DNA of 64,000 nucleotides from Neckera pumila (Eukaryota; Streptophyta; Bryopsida; Hypnales; Neckeraceae). Every line of letters starts with the position of its first letter. Position 1 is the stretch's first letter. Positions 36,201-47,349 of this stretch are shown in pieces. The stretch is taken from NCBI GenBank assembly GCA_963969595.1, contig OZ018413.1, forward strand, positions 932,501 through 996,500. Direction: 5' to 3'. The translations under genes and the position numbers were made by a program. Below the pieces are notes generated by a model. The model saw nothing but the letters and a program-made list of their open reading frames with translations. It was not told the origin of the DNA and searched no databases.

Positions 36201-37509
36201 TCTAAAATCATGTATCCTTCGTCCTTAAATGGGTAACATCCACATTCCCTGCCTGTGGAGCAGGGAATCCACAGTGCTATATCCCTGGGAAGTAAGCTCA
36301 AGCTTAAGAAAACCGAAATCAAGAGGTCAGGGCCAAGGGCTGCACTCACTGAGAAAGATGCCTCGTTGTTGTCTTTGAACAATGTCGGCAGCCTCTGCTT
36401 CAGGAGTCGAGGTCCAAACTCCAGCCTATAAAATAGCTCGTGCATTGTAGTCCAATTTAACGACTTCATAACAACTTTAGATCTTCAGAATCTCAATTGG
36501 TCGAAGAAAGCTCCCATTTTATATGCTTCAGTCAACAATGCTGGATTTGCCATCACGTGGTTCATGTGCTCAAGCTCAGGTCCCTCTACTAAAGCACTAA
36601 TTAAGAGAAATTGCTGTTGAGTTCGAGGATTGCTTACCGCCACTACTGAAGCAGAGAGACCGACGAAAACGTCCCTCCGAGTGACTGTCATTTCATCATT
36701 GTCACTCGCTTGGCACCTCACACCAACCTACGCAAAACACAACTCAAAAAAGGATTTAGGCCCGAGGATTCATGCTTAAAAAATGATCAATTAGGTATCT
36801 CATATGGGGAAAAATATACTTCAGATAATGCCAAACCTGTTATCAGCAGAATCCATGAAGAACATCGCCCGCGTAGGTCAAAGAATAAATAAAATTAAAC
36901 AGAAGGAAGTTCACAAATGAAGTACACAAAACTGCTCAAAAAGACATACGGTCTCTTGGTCCTTAAGGGACAATGTCACATAGGCAGACTAGTGATGGTT
37001 TACTTCGAGCGTTCTCCCCAACTGCTACGTAATAGTCTAAGTTACCTAAACGCCGGAAGCATTCAGAACTTGAACAAATACATCTTTGCAACTCCAAAGG
37101 TCATTCAAACCACAAGTTTGAGGACCTCCTTTCAAGACGTTCCCGAATCCGTTTTCGGTCACAAGAAACTTCCAAATTGTAATCAATCTCACACTGGAAC
37201 TCAAATTCTAAACACCTATCTATCTAAGCATTGATGACAAACTATTGCCAATGCCCACCCGCCATTGACGTCCAGTTCGTTTCTACAAGACATTTTATAG
37301 CGAAGAAGCACACCAAGCTGACCTAAGGTAGCAGGTTCCACCACTCCCGAATATGTTCTAAAAGCGATGGGTGAATGGATTACCTTTGCGACATTGGCAG
37401 GGGCAGCAGCAGAAGCAACACGAGCACTCCCACCCAAGGAGCGCGAAGCACTCGTCCTGGAGATGGAGTTGGCCAAGGCAGGAACACACACGGCGCGTGT
37501 CGTCGCCAT
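33290..37509 (-). CDS. TL29: Thylakoid lumen protein TL29 (APX4-like), 11 exons
   Basis: The coding sequence is complement(33290-33391, 34048-34182, 34300-34437, 34814-34920, 35076-35212, 35330-35364, 35562-35627, 35941-35975, 36350-36425, 36638-36727, 37384-37509). All phases agree, giving 348 aa, close to the Arabidopsis protein. The N-terminus (MATTRAVCVPALANS, Ser/Ala/Arg-rich) is a chloroplast transit peptide. A twin-arginine thylakoid signal follows (TRRDVFVGLSASVVA). The mature part matches the TL29/APX4 family: LALNDSLTYDK, GGANGSVR, VRKCGGDEKKG, AYGSNGQWGQFDR, LSAFLGPDQDATEA, DSRETVSQTDYEVDLI and NYEAYSYKP. The family is related to class I peroxidases but is not regarded as an active ascorbate peroxidase; it is a lumenal protein linked to photosystem II. 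An in-frame upstream ATG at 37584 would add an Asp run encoded by an ATC repeat; I judge it 5' UTR. Confidence 0.93.
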
Positions 37510-38150
37510 CGCTCCTCCCGTTCCCTGCTGCTCCCCGCCCAAGCCCAATTCATCATCATCATCATCATCATCTTCCCAATTCATTCACCGCCCACAGACG
37601 TCGCTGGAACTCCCCAAAGCAGTGCCAGCCTCCCACATTGCGGCCTTTGGGCTTGGAGGGGCTCACCAAGCAAGCAAGCAGCAGCAGCAAAAACAACAAC
37701 AACCCAAGAGGAGCCAATGCAGCAGAGTGGAGCCCATGCCCAAGAAAGGATTTCTTACCGAAAAGGAAGAGATTTTGCTTTGCTCCGCGTTGTAAGAAGC
37801 AAGGAGAAGAGCAGCAACGGGACGGTGGTGGAGGACTGGCGAGTGAGGCCTTCAGTTGCAGGCCGAAGGGAGTCAAGGGACTGAGGAGGAAGCCTTATCC
37901 ATTGGACCCCGAAGCCTCCTCGTCTCCGTCTCCGTCTGTACAAGTGTGCATCTCTATCCTGCATCCAATCCTGAGATCCCAGTTCTCATCAGATCCACCA
38001 GTGGGGTGCTGGGACTCGGCCTCAACTGACCACGTGGGACCCCTACTCCACTGTACGCTGGGGGACATGTTTGCATGCCTTGGATGTTCAAACTGGAATG
38101 GCTTGTACAGTCAGGTCCAGCTGAATTACGAATTTTTGGGATCCTCTTAG
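37510..38150 (-). promoter_or_regulatory. 5' region of TL29
   Basis: This GC-rich stretch lies just upstream of the TL29 start on the minus strand and probably holds its 5' UTR and promoter. A (CAT)n/(ATC)n tract occurs at about 37550-37572. The long plus-strand ORFs here are antisense artefacts of low complexity. Confidence 0.45.
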
Positions 38151-38159
38151 ACATTAGGA

Positions 38160-39133
38160 GAACTTTAGGAGGCCCTTATGTACTCAAAAATGAAAATGAA
38201 CAGAATTTGAAAATCATACAAAGAGCTTGATGTTTTCTATACATAATGTACTAGTATCTAGTGTTGCCAACATTTGTGAAAATTACAACTGTCTTGTATT
38301 CAATGGTGCATATAAGAAATGAACCTTCACAATTGCTTTCAAGATACTTAATTTCATACCACTTGAATGGCTGGTATGATTTCTTTCTTCTGCTTCACCC
38401 AAATGCAAAAAAACTTTAACTACCTTCCAAAGAATCTCTATGAAGTGGTAGATAGTGTATAAAACGATTCCAAATTGTTGTATGATTTTCAAGTATTTGT
38501 TTTTCACTTGTTATGAAGTTGAAGTGCACTTCATTGCAATTTTAACGCAATTTGCGGTTTCAAAATGGGTTCATTTTTTAGCATACTAGAGCTTCCTAAA
38601 GTTGTTGAACTTTTCAATGGACATTGAATGAAAAATTTGTAAATGAGCTAGACCTGACTGTACATCCTTTGCACATGCATCAAAACCTCTCTAAGGGAGG
38701 CAACCCATTTCCAATCACTTAAGGAATTATGCATATCTACAGGGTGGATTTCATGTGCACAAAAATAGAGTTCAAAAGGTTTTCATAATTTATCATATTT
38801 TTATTTCTCAAAACATACTTACTATAAGTATTTTAGTTGAAGATTATGTTTGACCTATTCTAGTCATATAGATTTTTCTATTTCCAACCAAAGGTTGGTT
38901 ACAAAATCCACCAAGGGTTGGTTGCAATATTGAGAATCTTGGAGGCAATCCTAATGTGACACAACTACCTTGGGAACCATGCCATAATTAATCACTGTTC
39001 ATCTCCTCTTTCATGGAAAGTAAACAACCTACATAGCCACAATGGAGCACTGATCAAGAATGGGTTGCTCCCCTAAAGTAATAGAGTTGGAACAGGATTG
39101 ACACATTGCATTAGAGAGGTTAGTACATTAGGG
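38160..39133. other. Intergenic DNA left of the Copia element
   Basis: I see no gene or bounded repeat. The stretch ends in TCATG at 39134-39138, the left target duplication of the retrotransposon. Confidence 0.5.
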
Positions 39134-39138
39134 TCATG

Positions 39139-39369
39139 TGTTGAAGAAAGTGCGTAGTATTGCTTAGATTGTTTGAAGCCAAACTAATGGACATCTACAT
39201 TTGGGCAGCCTTCTAAGAGGTGACATAACCCATATGGTTAGTCATCGCACTTGTTGGTAGAGTAGTATAAGAGGTCATCTCTTTGCATAGTCTTAATACT
39301 CCTTTCTCATGCTTGTTTGTGAATTTCCTTCATCGGAATACATTAGGCTTGGTGTTCTTTTCTTCAATA
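39139..39369 (+). repeat. Left LTR of Copia element
   Basis: It begins TGTTGAAGAAAGTGCG and ends TCTTCAATA. It matches the right LTR with scattered substitutions, so the insertion is not recent. The shared block GGCAGCCTTCTAAGAGGTGA is identical in both. Confidence 0.88.
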
Positions 39370-39469
39370 GGTTATGGGCCTACACATGTGAGTTGCTATG
39401 AGAGGTTAGATCTCTTTACAAGGTGTGTTGGAGGAGCACTAGTAGAGTTAAGAGCAAGTAAAGTTTGGG

Positions 39470-39660
39470 GTCGTTTTGAGAGGACCAAAAGGGTCGCAAG
39501 CGCCAAGAAGGTCAAGAGCGCCGAAAGGTGGAGAGGACCAAAAGGGTCAAGAGCGTTGAAAGGTGGAGAGGACCGAAAGGGTCAAGAGCGCCCAAAGGCC
39601 AAGGACCGAAAGGGTCAAAAGCATTGAAAGGATGAGAGGGTCGCAAGGCCGAGAAGACCG
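39470..39660 (+). repeat. Tandem repeats in retrotransposon leader
   Basis: Imperfect units built around GGACCGAAAGGGTCAAGAGC recur about four times, with spacers rich in GAAAGG. They lie between the LTR and gag and hold no start codon context. Their role is unknown; they may be leader expansions. Confidence 0.7.
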
Positions 39661-39854
39661 AAAGGTCAAGAGGTTGAGATATTTGAAACATTGGAGAGTT
39701 CTTTGGAGTGATTTAGACCACTTAGGATTTGATTTGAGAGATTTGGAACATTTGAGTGTTCATTAGAGTGATTTGGACCATTTAGGGTCCTTATAGAGTT
39801 GGTGCAACCACAAGAAGTGAAAGAGGCTTTCATTGGGGTGGGAGTCATTGCACC

Positions 39855-40934
39855 ATGACCACCAGTGACGGAGACGGCGTGAGGGTCATTGACAAATTCA
39901 ATGGAGACAATTTCGGACTTTAGAAGTTTAAAATGAAGATGATTTTAGCCGAGAAGGATTTGCGGGAGATTGTGGAGGGTACTGAAAAGCCTCCTTCAGC
40001 CGATGCCGATGTAGCAATCAAGAAGTTTTATGATCAAAGGGTCAAGAAGGACTTCTCTGTGATTGTTTGCAATTTTGCAGATAGACAACTTGCACATGTT
40101 CGAGCATGTAAGGAATCAGCGGAAGCATGGCTTGTTCTTTGCAACATCCATGAGACAAAAATCTTGTCTAACATGCTTTTTATACGGCGCAAGTTCTTCA
40201 CGTGCAAAATGCAAGAGGGCAAGGACATGCTTGACCACATTAACAAGGTGAAGGAACTTGCAGACCAACTCGCATGTTTGGAGGTGTCCGTGACGGATGG
40301 AGATATTGTCATGACTCTTCTTGAGAGTTTGCCACCTTTGTATGAGTATCTCATCACCTCTTTAGAGATAAGACCCATGGCGGAGCTCACTCTTGCTTTA
40401 ATTATAGCAAGATCGATGCATAAGGTGTCCAAGAAGAAGGAGAATGAGTTCCAAGATGGAGGGGCAACCCTCCTTTCACGATATGGCCAAGAGGGGAGCT
40501 CAGAACAACGCAAAGAGACACGCACGTGTTACAATTGTAGAAAGCCCGGTCACCTTGCAAGATATTGTAGGCAGCCTAAGAAGGAGAATGCAAACAAGGC
40601 TAGTGTCAAGGAGGTGGAAGATGATTTTGCATTTGCGGCTAGTGACGGGTATGATAATACCAACATATTCCATTGGATCATTGAATCAGGTACTACTCAA
40701 TACATGATCCCACATAGGCAAGCTTTCCTTACATATGAGCCCATTAGCAATCGAAAGATGTATTTGAGTGACAATGGTGTGATGGAGGCCATTGGCATGG
40801 ATTGCATTGTGGTGGAGGTAGATGTGAAGGGCCAATTGAGACAAATTCGCATTCAAGATGCGTTGCATGTACCCAAGTTGCATGCTAACTTGCTTTCTTT
40901 GAGCAAGTTGGTGTCACAAGATTTGAAAGTGTAA
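39855..40934 (+). pseudogene. Copia gag and protease remnant
   Basis: An ATG at 39855 opens a gag-like frame, broken by a TAG at 39921-39923 and then continuous from 39933 to a TAA at 40932-40934. A gag zinc knuckle (CYNCRKPGHLARYC, pattern CX2CX4HX4C) is intact. The protease region follows, but the usual catalytic Asp is replaced (WIIESGT), so protease should be inactive. It is part of the element at 39139-44962. Confidence 0.8.
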
Positions 40935-41913
40935 TTCAACAACAAAGGCTGTACTTTGAGGCTTGGGCACATCCAATAGAGAAATGATTGTCACCACACC
41001 GAGAAAAGGCAATTTGTACCAACTCAAATTCAAAACGGTGAATGGTACCAACATGGCGTATTTGGCACAAGAATCCATCTACCAACACTCTTTGGAGCTA
41101 TGACACAAGAGATTGGGCCACTTCAATGTGAAGAGTATGCAGAGCCTTCAAAGCATGGTGGGTGGCATATTAATGACGAAAAGCTTTGGTGACCTTAAGT
41201 GTGAAGCTTGCATTGTAGATAAGCAAGCAAGGCAACCATTTTCAAGTGATGGAGCACGGAGGGCAGCCAATGTATTGGAGATTGTGCACTCTAATGTATG
41301 CGTCCCTATAAAGACTACTTCTATGGGCGGCGCAAGGTATTTTTTAACTTTTATTTATGATCTCTTGAGGAAGATTTGGGTGTTCCTGCTCAAGTGCAAA
41401 AGTGATGTGTTTGAGAAGTTCAAGGCATGGAAGGCTTTTGTAAAAAACGAATTGAGACAAAAGGTGAAGGTGTTGAAATCGGATAATGGAGGGGATACAT
41501 GTCCAAGGCCTTTGAGACTTTTATGAGAGACCATGGCATTCAACATCAAACATTGATTCCTTATACTCCACAGCAAAATGGTGTAACGAAATGTGCCAAC
41601 CGCACACTTGTGGAGATGGCGCGAGCCATGTTGCATGTCCAAGGCCTCACATATGATCTTTGGACAGAGGCCATATCAAATGTGACTTACACACGCAATA
41701 AATGTCCCACAATAGTAGTAGCATCTATGACACCGCAAGAAGCATGGAGTGGAGGAAGAGGCCAAACCTTAGTCACATGCGCATTTTTGGATGCATTGCT
41801 TGTAGTTTGAATTTGAGCCCAAAGCGCTCCAAGCTTGATGCAAAGGGCACCAAGTGCTTGCTTTTGGGCTATTGTGAGGGCTGTAAAGCCTACCGGCTTA
41901 TGTGTTTGGAGCT
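40935..41913 (+). pseudogene. Copia integrase remnant
   Basis: This part carries an integrase zinc-binding segment (RLGHFNVKSMQSL..CEAC), then the catalytic core in two frames. An expected acidic residue reads Asn (VHSNVCVP), and a frameshift lies near 41492 and another near 41760. Several stops sit where Trp or Gln codons are expected, compatible with C-to-T or G-to-A decay. The frame resumes as KGTKCLLLGYCEGCKAYRL before being cut by the insertion at 41914. Confidence 0.78.
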
Positions 41914-43632
41914 TAGGGGTGGCACTCACTATGTTTTTTTGTATACACCTGCAATAACCACCTATTACAAAGGGGAGTATTATTTCTAAATTTGCATATT
42001 AAAATAGGCCCTATCATTTAAAAAGAAAGGCAATTTTGCCATTACACTATATTCTATATTTCATTAAAATAAAAAGCTGATCCAATTTATAGTACCCTAT
42101 TTTTTTTGGAAAAAATTCGAAGCAACAATACTTGTCTTACTCTGCAATAGGATTTAGGGTATAGTTAAGGATATAGGGTAGGGTTAAGAGTATAAGGTAG
42201 TGTTTAGGGTATAGGATACAATTCAGAGTTTAGGATAGGATTTAGGGTATAGGATAGGATTCAGAGTATAGAGTAAGGGTCAAGGTATAAGGTAGCATTT
42301 AATATATAGGGTAGGATTCTGGATATAGGGTTGGGTTTAAGGTGTTTGCGATTTTAGGGTCACATTCCACGGTTCTATTCCAAGACCAGAATAATATTTG
42401 CAGCAAGTCCAACAAAACACCAATTCAGATTACATACAAGCTATTCCAATAACATACAACTAACGCAAGTGACATACAACTACTACAAATAATATACAAT
42501 CATTTCAACTAATACAGAAGTTGAATTAACATACAACCAATTCAAGTAACACACAAGCTATTAAATTAGCACACAAGAACAAGAAAACTATTCAAATAAC
42601 ATGCAAGCTATTCAAATACAAGCTATTCAAATAACATACAAAAAGTGCAGAATTGGAATATAAGTGACAAAGCATACCAATATATAACACACAAGCAATA
42701 CCACAATTCCGTACTAACGAACAAGCACTACTACAATTCAATACTAACACAAAAGCATATCAGGAAGTCCATTACTACATAAGAGTGCAAAAATCGGAGA
42801 ATGGGCAAAAGATTGAGAGGTTAAAGTTGTGTTTAGGAACACAAGCACGTTGCCAAAAAATCACTCCTTGCATTTCATGAACACACGCCATTTACAAGCT
42901 ACAGATTTGGAGAATACATATAATATGTATGTATGTATGTATGTGGAGAATATATATATTAATTACAAAGTATTTAATATTTTGAAATCATTTCACAGAA
43001 ATATTTAATTCGACAGATGAATGTCAAATCTGCTCCAGTTCTAGTTAGGGCATGAATTCTATAATACTTTATAGAAGTTTATGAAGATTAAATAAAATTT
43101 ATGAAGACAGAATCTTGGTAAAAAAAATAAAAAATACAAGTGAACAAAAAAATAAATTATCCTTGGAATTGACATACCCTTACACACAAAAAAAAAATAC
43201 AAGCACCACTTCTCAGTCTCAGACAAGCAAGCTAAATCAAAACAGTCATCCACCGAGATTTCATAATTCACAATCAACTACAGTGAATACAAGCAGCATA
43301 TCTGAAGCCAGGCACTTTCAACTTCAGCAAGAAGCCATTACTGAACCGCATCTCATCAGGTCATTCGATTGTAATTCATTACAGTCCACAAATTTCATCC
43401 ACATCCAACCCTACAAACCCACCCTAACTCCAACATGAACCCTATAATTTAATCTAAAAAAATTAAAAAACTACCTTTATAGTGACCCCTAATTTTATTT
43501 AAACGCCTTGTTATATTTTCATGACCCCTAATGTATTTCTAAATTTCTTCAAAAAATTTACTCCAACTAATAAACCATACCCTATGTTTTATCCCACGTC
43601 ATTTCTAAAGAATTGCCAATGCCGGCCCCGAG
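41914..43632. mobile_element. DNA transposon inserted in Copia pol
   Basis: The pol frame is cut after TGTGTTTGGAG and resumes at GTTTGGAGTTGAAAAAG; GTTTGGAG is present on both sides as a duplication of at least 8 bp. The ends TAGGGGTGGCACT and (reverse-complemented) CTCGGGGCCGGCATT are imperfect inverted repeats. The pattern fits a hAT or Mutator-type element, and no transposase is seen. Inside are degenerate TTTAGGGTATA repeats (42165-42345) and repeats of the type CAAGCTATTCAAATAACATA (about 42420-42660). Confidence 0.55.
42165..42345 (+). repeat. Degenerate telomere-like TTTAGGG repeats
   Basis: Units resembling TTTAGGGTATAGGATAGGAT recur many times with variation. They echo the plant telomere unit TTTAGGG but are spaced by ATA and GGAT, so a true interstitial telomere is unlikely. 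They lie within the DNA element at 41914-43632. Confidence 0.6.
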
Positions 43633-44732
43633 GTTTGGAGTTGAAAAAGATCATCAAGAGTCAAGATGTCACCTTCATTGAGGAGAAGCAAGGGGGGTCT
43701 ACGACTTTGGAGATGTGTCCAAGTGGGAGCAATGGAGGACTAGAGCTTGAGGTGGATACATCTTCAACCATCCAAGCTTTTCCAAAAGAGGATGGAGGTC
43801 AAGAAGAGACACCACCAACATCCAAGGAGAAGTCTACGACATCCTCCAGTTGGGCACCAAGCAAAGATGATGGAGAAGGAGATGTTTCTAAAGAGCCAAG
43901 ATATTCTACAAGGGAGCACAGGCCACCTGGAGAATGGTGGAAGAACCATATTTCACCTCAAAAAAAAGTGGAGCATGCTAATGTAGCGTATGCAAAAAAT
44001 CCATGCAACATTGGGGAAGCCATGAAGAGCCCGGATGCAAGCAAGTGGGAGCAAGCCATGCAAGAGGAGTATGCCTCACTTATGACCAAAGGTACATGGG
44101 AACTCTCTCCGCTTCCTCTTGATCGTGCAAGTGTTGGATGCAAGTGGGTGTTTTGCACCAAGAGAGATGCACTGGGCAACATTGTGCTCTACAAGGCAAG
44201 ATTGGTGGCCAAGGGATATTTTCAAGTTGAAGGAGTGGATTTCAATGAGACTTTTGCTTCTGTGCCCAAGTTTTGCACTATTCGATGCATGACGGCAATG
44301 GGGGAGTAATGGACTTGGAGATGCACCAAATGAACGTCATCACGACATTTCCCAATCCAAACCTTGAGGAGGTGATCTACATGGACCAACCCAAGAGCTT
44401 TGTTCAAGAAAACCGAGAACACCTCAAGTGCAAGCTCAAGAAGGCCATCTATAGGTTGAGACAATTGGAAAGAGCGTGGTATATGGACGTTGATGCATTG
44501 CTTGCAAAGGAGGGCTACACAAAGAGTCATGCAGACCACTCTCTTTCTACATCAAGCAAACAAGTGCGTATTTGATGATTGTCACTATCTATGTGGATGA
44601 CTTACTTATCATGACAAACACCATGAGTAAAATGGTGGCGGATGTGCTTACCAAATCGCTTGGGAAGCCTCAACATGAAGCTCTTCGTAAGGAGATGAGT
44701 TTGACACTGTTTGGCAATAAACAAAGTGGGAA
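43633..44732 (+). pseudogene. Copia reverse transcriptase remnant
   Basis: After the linker (EPRYSTREHRPPGEWW) the reverse-transcriptase domain begins (WEQAMQEEYASL, GCKWVFCTKRDALGNI, ARLVAKGYFQVEGVDF). A frameshift or deletion near 44300 breaks it. The polymerase box YVDDL is at about 44589-44603. Directly after comes a sequence resembling the end of pol (MVADVLTKSLGKP), so the rest of reverse transcriptase and RNase H has been deleted. Confidence 0.82.
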
Positions 44733-44962
44733 TGTTGAAGAAAATGCGTAGTATGGCTTAGATTGTTTGTAGCCAAACTAATGGACATCTACATTGGGCA
44801 GCCTTCTAAGAGGTGACATAACCCATATGGTTAGTCATTGTACTTGTTGATAGAGTAGTATAAGAGGTCATCTCTTTGCATGGGCTTAATACCCCTTTCT
44901 CATGCTTGTTTGTGATTCCCCTTCATCGGAATACATTAGACTTGGTGTTCTTTACCTCAATA
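44733..44962 (+). repeat. Right LTR of Copia element
   Basis: It begins TGTTGAAGAAAATGCG and ends ACCTCAATA, followed directly by the target duplicate TCATG. It pairs with 39139-39369. Confidence 0.88.
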
Positions 44963-45733
44963 TCATGATGTTTGTATGTGGTTTATATTGTTAAACTGGG
45001 ATTGATAATCAATATATACTTTCTGATAACACTTTATTGGTTTAGAGAGTATTGGATTACGAAGGTTCTACTGTATTGTACTATGCCTTTATGATATCAC
45101 TAACAACAAAATCTACATGTTTTGTTTTATTTTTCAAATGAGGGATGGAGCCCCTATAAATTTATACAAAAACATGGCAATTTACAACCACTTACAAATT
45201 GTATGTTTAGTAGTTTAGGACACATTTGATTGAAATACAATTGCTACAATGTTTTCAAGTTTCTTGTGGTTGTAGAAGAAAAATTTTGGACATTGTAGTG
45301 GTAATTATTAGACATAATGATTTTTTGCATTGTTTTATTGACTTGGAAGTTAATTGAATGATGCAAGGTGCACATGTGAATATTGGTATTTTCTTGACGA
45401 ATGAGTCAACAAGTCTAGTCACCATTTAAATATTGAACTTGCCTTTCTACATAGCAAGCAAAAGTTTTTTAATCCCTAAAGGACTAGCATGCGTTTTTTG
45501 GTAACATAGAAATTTTGGGCAGGTACGTGTGATTAGAGATTTGCATGTTTTAGGCCCAAACTTTAATAGAAGTTGTGGATGAGGAATATCTTTCATGTAA
45601 ACAAATTTATGACATTTGGAAATATGAGTCAAAATTTATGGCCTAATATGTTACTTTTTTCCCAGGTCGCCAGTCCGGCAAATCAAAAAAACTCTTTTTT
45701 TAGAAACAAAAATTTGAAATTGGTTTTTAGAGT

Positions 45734-45734
<1 letters not shown>

Positions 45735-45794
<60 letters not shown>
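45735..45794 (+). repeat. (AG)30 microsatellite
   Basis: Thirty uninterrupted AG units form the left bracket of the insertion in copy E. Confidence 0.97.
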
Positions 45795-45800
<6 letters not shown>

Positions 45801-47322
45801 AAAGTTATTTTCAAGACACCCCAATACTGGGTACTTTCTCACACCTCAAGTTAAATCTGTGCTTACACCTTACATTGTTGATCTCAACAGATTTTTTGCT
45901 ATTCTTTCATACTGTTTGGCTCAAGACAATGCAGGTTCGGGAGGGCGGGAGGGCACATCTCTGTCCATACAATGACGATCTTCCCGACAGGGTAGCTGGA
46001 TCGTTTACGAACAGAAGTTTAAACGATAAATCAATGAGGACAAGAAGCAGCCCTGGGAGTGTTGAGACAGAGTACGTTAGATTTAGCCTGCAAATGTTAA
46101 CGATTACCAGTGCTCATCTATAACATCGATGAACTACAAGTTGATCACCGATGAGTTACAAGCTGCCTAGTCATTCAAAACTAGTTTGAAACAGACCACA
46201 ACAAGAGTTACATTACGATATCCAAGATTGGGCATCTCTTGTTGTACTACAGGTAATGTTAAACTCTCGAAAAGCTTGTACAGAAGCTATCTACAGCAAG
46301 ATCGACAGCAGGATTACAAAAAAATCCTTGTTCGTATTGTGATATGCTATACAACAAGATCGACAGAGTATCAGCAAGTTACCAATTCTAAACGAAAAAT
46401 TTTTTTGGTCATCAGTTGATCCATTACGAGTTTGTCATGCCAATGAATCTGAGTCCTAGTATATGGAAATTAGGAGCAGAAACATGAATTCAAACGACGG
46501 TGATCTTGCACATACTAAAATGTGATCAAATCTTGAGGAGCGCCACCTCACCTGCACCCATGGCAACAAAAACAAACAGTAAGTTAGTTTCTCGCCGTAT
46601 GCAAGGTGTCTTCAGCGGGCTCCGAGTTGTTATTCTTGCCTAAGATTTGGTCACACGGACAAGCGTGCAAGCAGTGAGTTAGAGAAACGATTTCAAAAAA
46701 CCTCCGACAATCCATCTGCATGACCCACTCCCGACCTTGGTACCACGAGTTAGAACCTGGCTGGTCATCTCGACGTCCATGGATCGGAAAAATTCCCTGA
46801 GCCGTATCACGTGATGAAAACGCTGCAGTACCGCTCAAGCTCCAGTACGCTCCAAGAACACAGCAGCTACATAGACCCTCGTACTGCAGAAAGTGAGCTT
46901 GTCAGGGAAGGACCTCCCCGGAGTACCCTTCATGCATCATGATTCTGGCCGTTACAGGCTGACCGTAATGTGCTGCGCAGTAGTCGCTGGCCATGTGGCT
47001 TGCATCTAGAAGATTTTGGTTGATACCCGGATTTGCAGACATGTCCGTATGTTATCTTGAATCCGTAGGAATTTAACATAGCTCGATTACAAGGTGTATT
47101 ACTAGGTGTATTACTACCTCGCCTGCACATCTTGTGTATGAGTGTGAGGGTACACAATATTTGTGTCATAGTGACTAGGGTAATTTTTGCTGGGAACTTT
47201 TTCCAAGCTTTTGTGTAGTTTTAGATGGTCCTGTGAATTTTTCCAGGGAAAAACTTTTTGGGATCCATTCACTTTTTGGTAGACCAAATGTTTGGAGTTT
47301 TTCATTGTGTGACCTAGACTTG
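45795..47322. mobile_element. Insertion bracketed by (GA)n arrays
   Basis: About 1.5 kb of richer composition lies between two (GA)n tracts inside copy E. I find no terminal inverted repeat, LTR or known protein. A minus-strand ORF at 46584-46838 is uncharacterised. The arrangement recalls elements that sit within microsatellites, such as the rice Micron elements that occur in TA repeats, but the class is unresolved. Confidence 0.4.
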
Positions 47323-47349
47323 AGAGAGAGAGGGAGAGAGAGAGAGAGA
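47323..47349 (+). repeat. (GA)n microsatellite, right bracket
   Basis: GA units with one GGG interruption form the right border of the insertion, in the same strand sense as the left (AG)30 tract. Confidence 0.9.

Larger units (their letters stand above)
39139..44962 (+). mobile_element. Decayed Ty1/Copia LTR retrotransposon
   Basis: Two similar LTRs (39139-39369 and 44733-44962) bracket gag-pol remnants in the order gag, protease, integrase, reverse transcriptase, which is the Copia order. TCATG is duplicated exactly at 39134-39138 and 44963-44967. LTRs begin TG and, judged by the duplication, end in TA. After the left LTR comes a leader with purine-rich tandem repeats (39470-39660). Pol is broken by stops, frameshifts, an insertion (41914-43632) and a large deletion after the YVDD box, so the element cannot move by itself. 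Confidence 0.9.

Noticed and set aside
37371..38150. Plus-strand ORF of 259 codons overlapping TL29 exon 1
   Set aside because: It is antisense to a firmly supported exon, is built of low-complexity His/Gln/Ser runs from the ATC and CAG tracts, and shows no domain.
42165..42345. Interstitial telomere
   Set aside because: The TTTAGGG-like units are irregular and interspersed with ATA/GGAT, and they lie within a mobile element, so a chromosome-fusion scar is not supported.
45573..45854. ORFs encoding Glu-Arg or Ser-Leu dipeptide runs
   Set aside because: They come directly from the (AG)n microsatellite in each strand.
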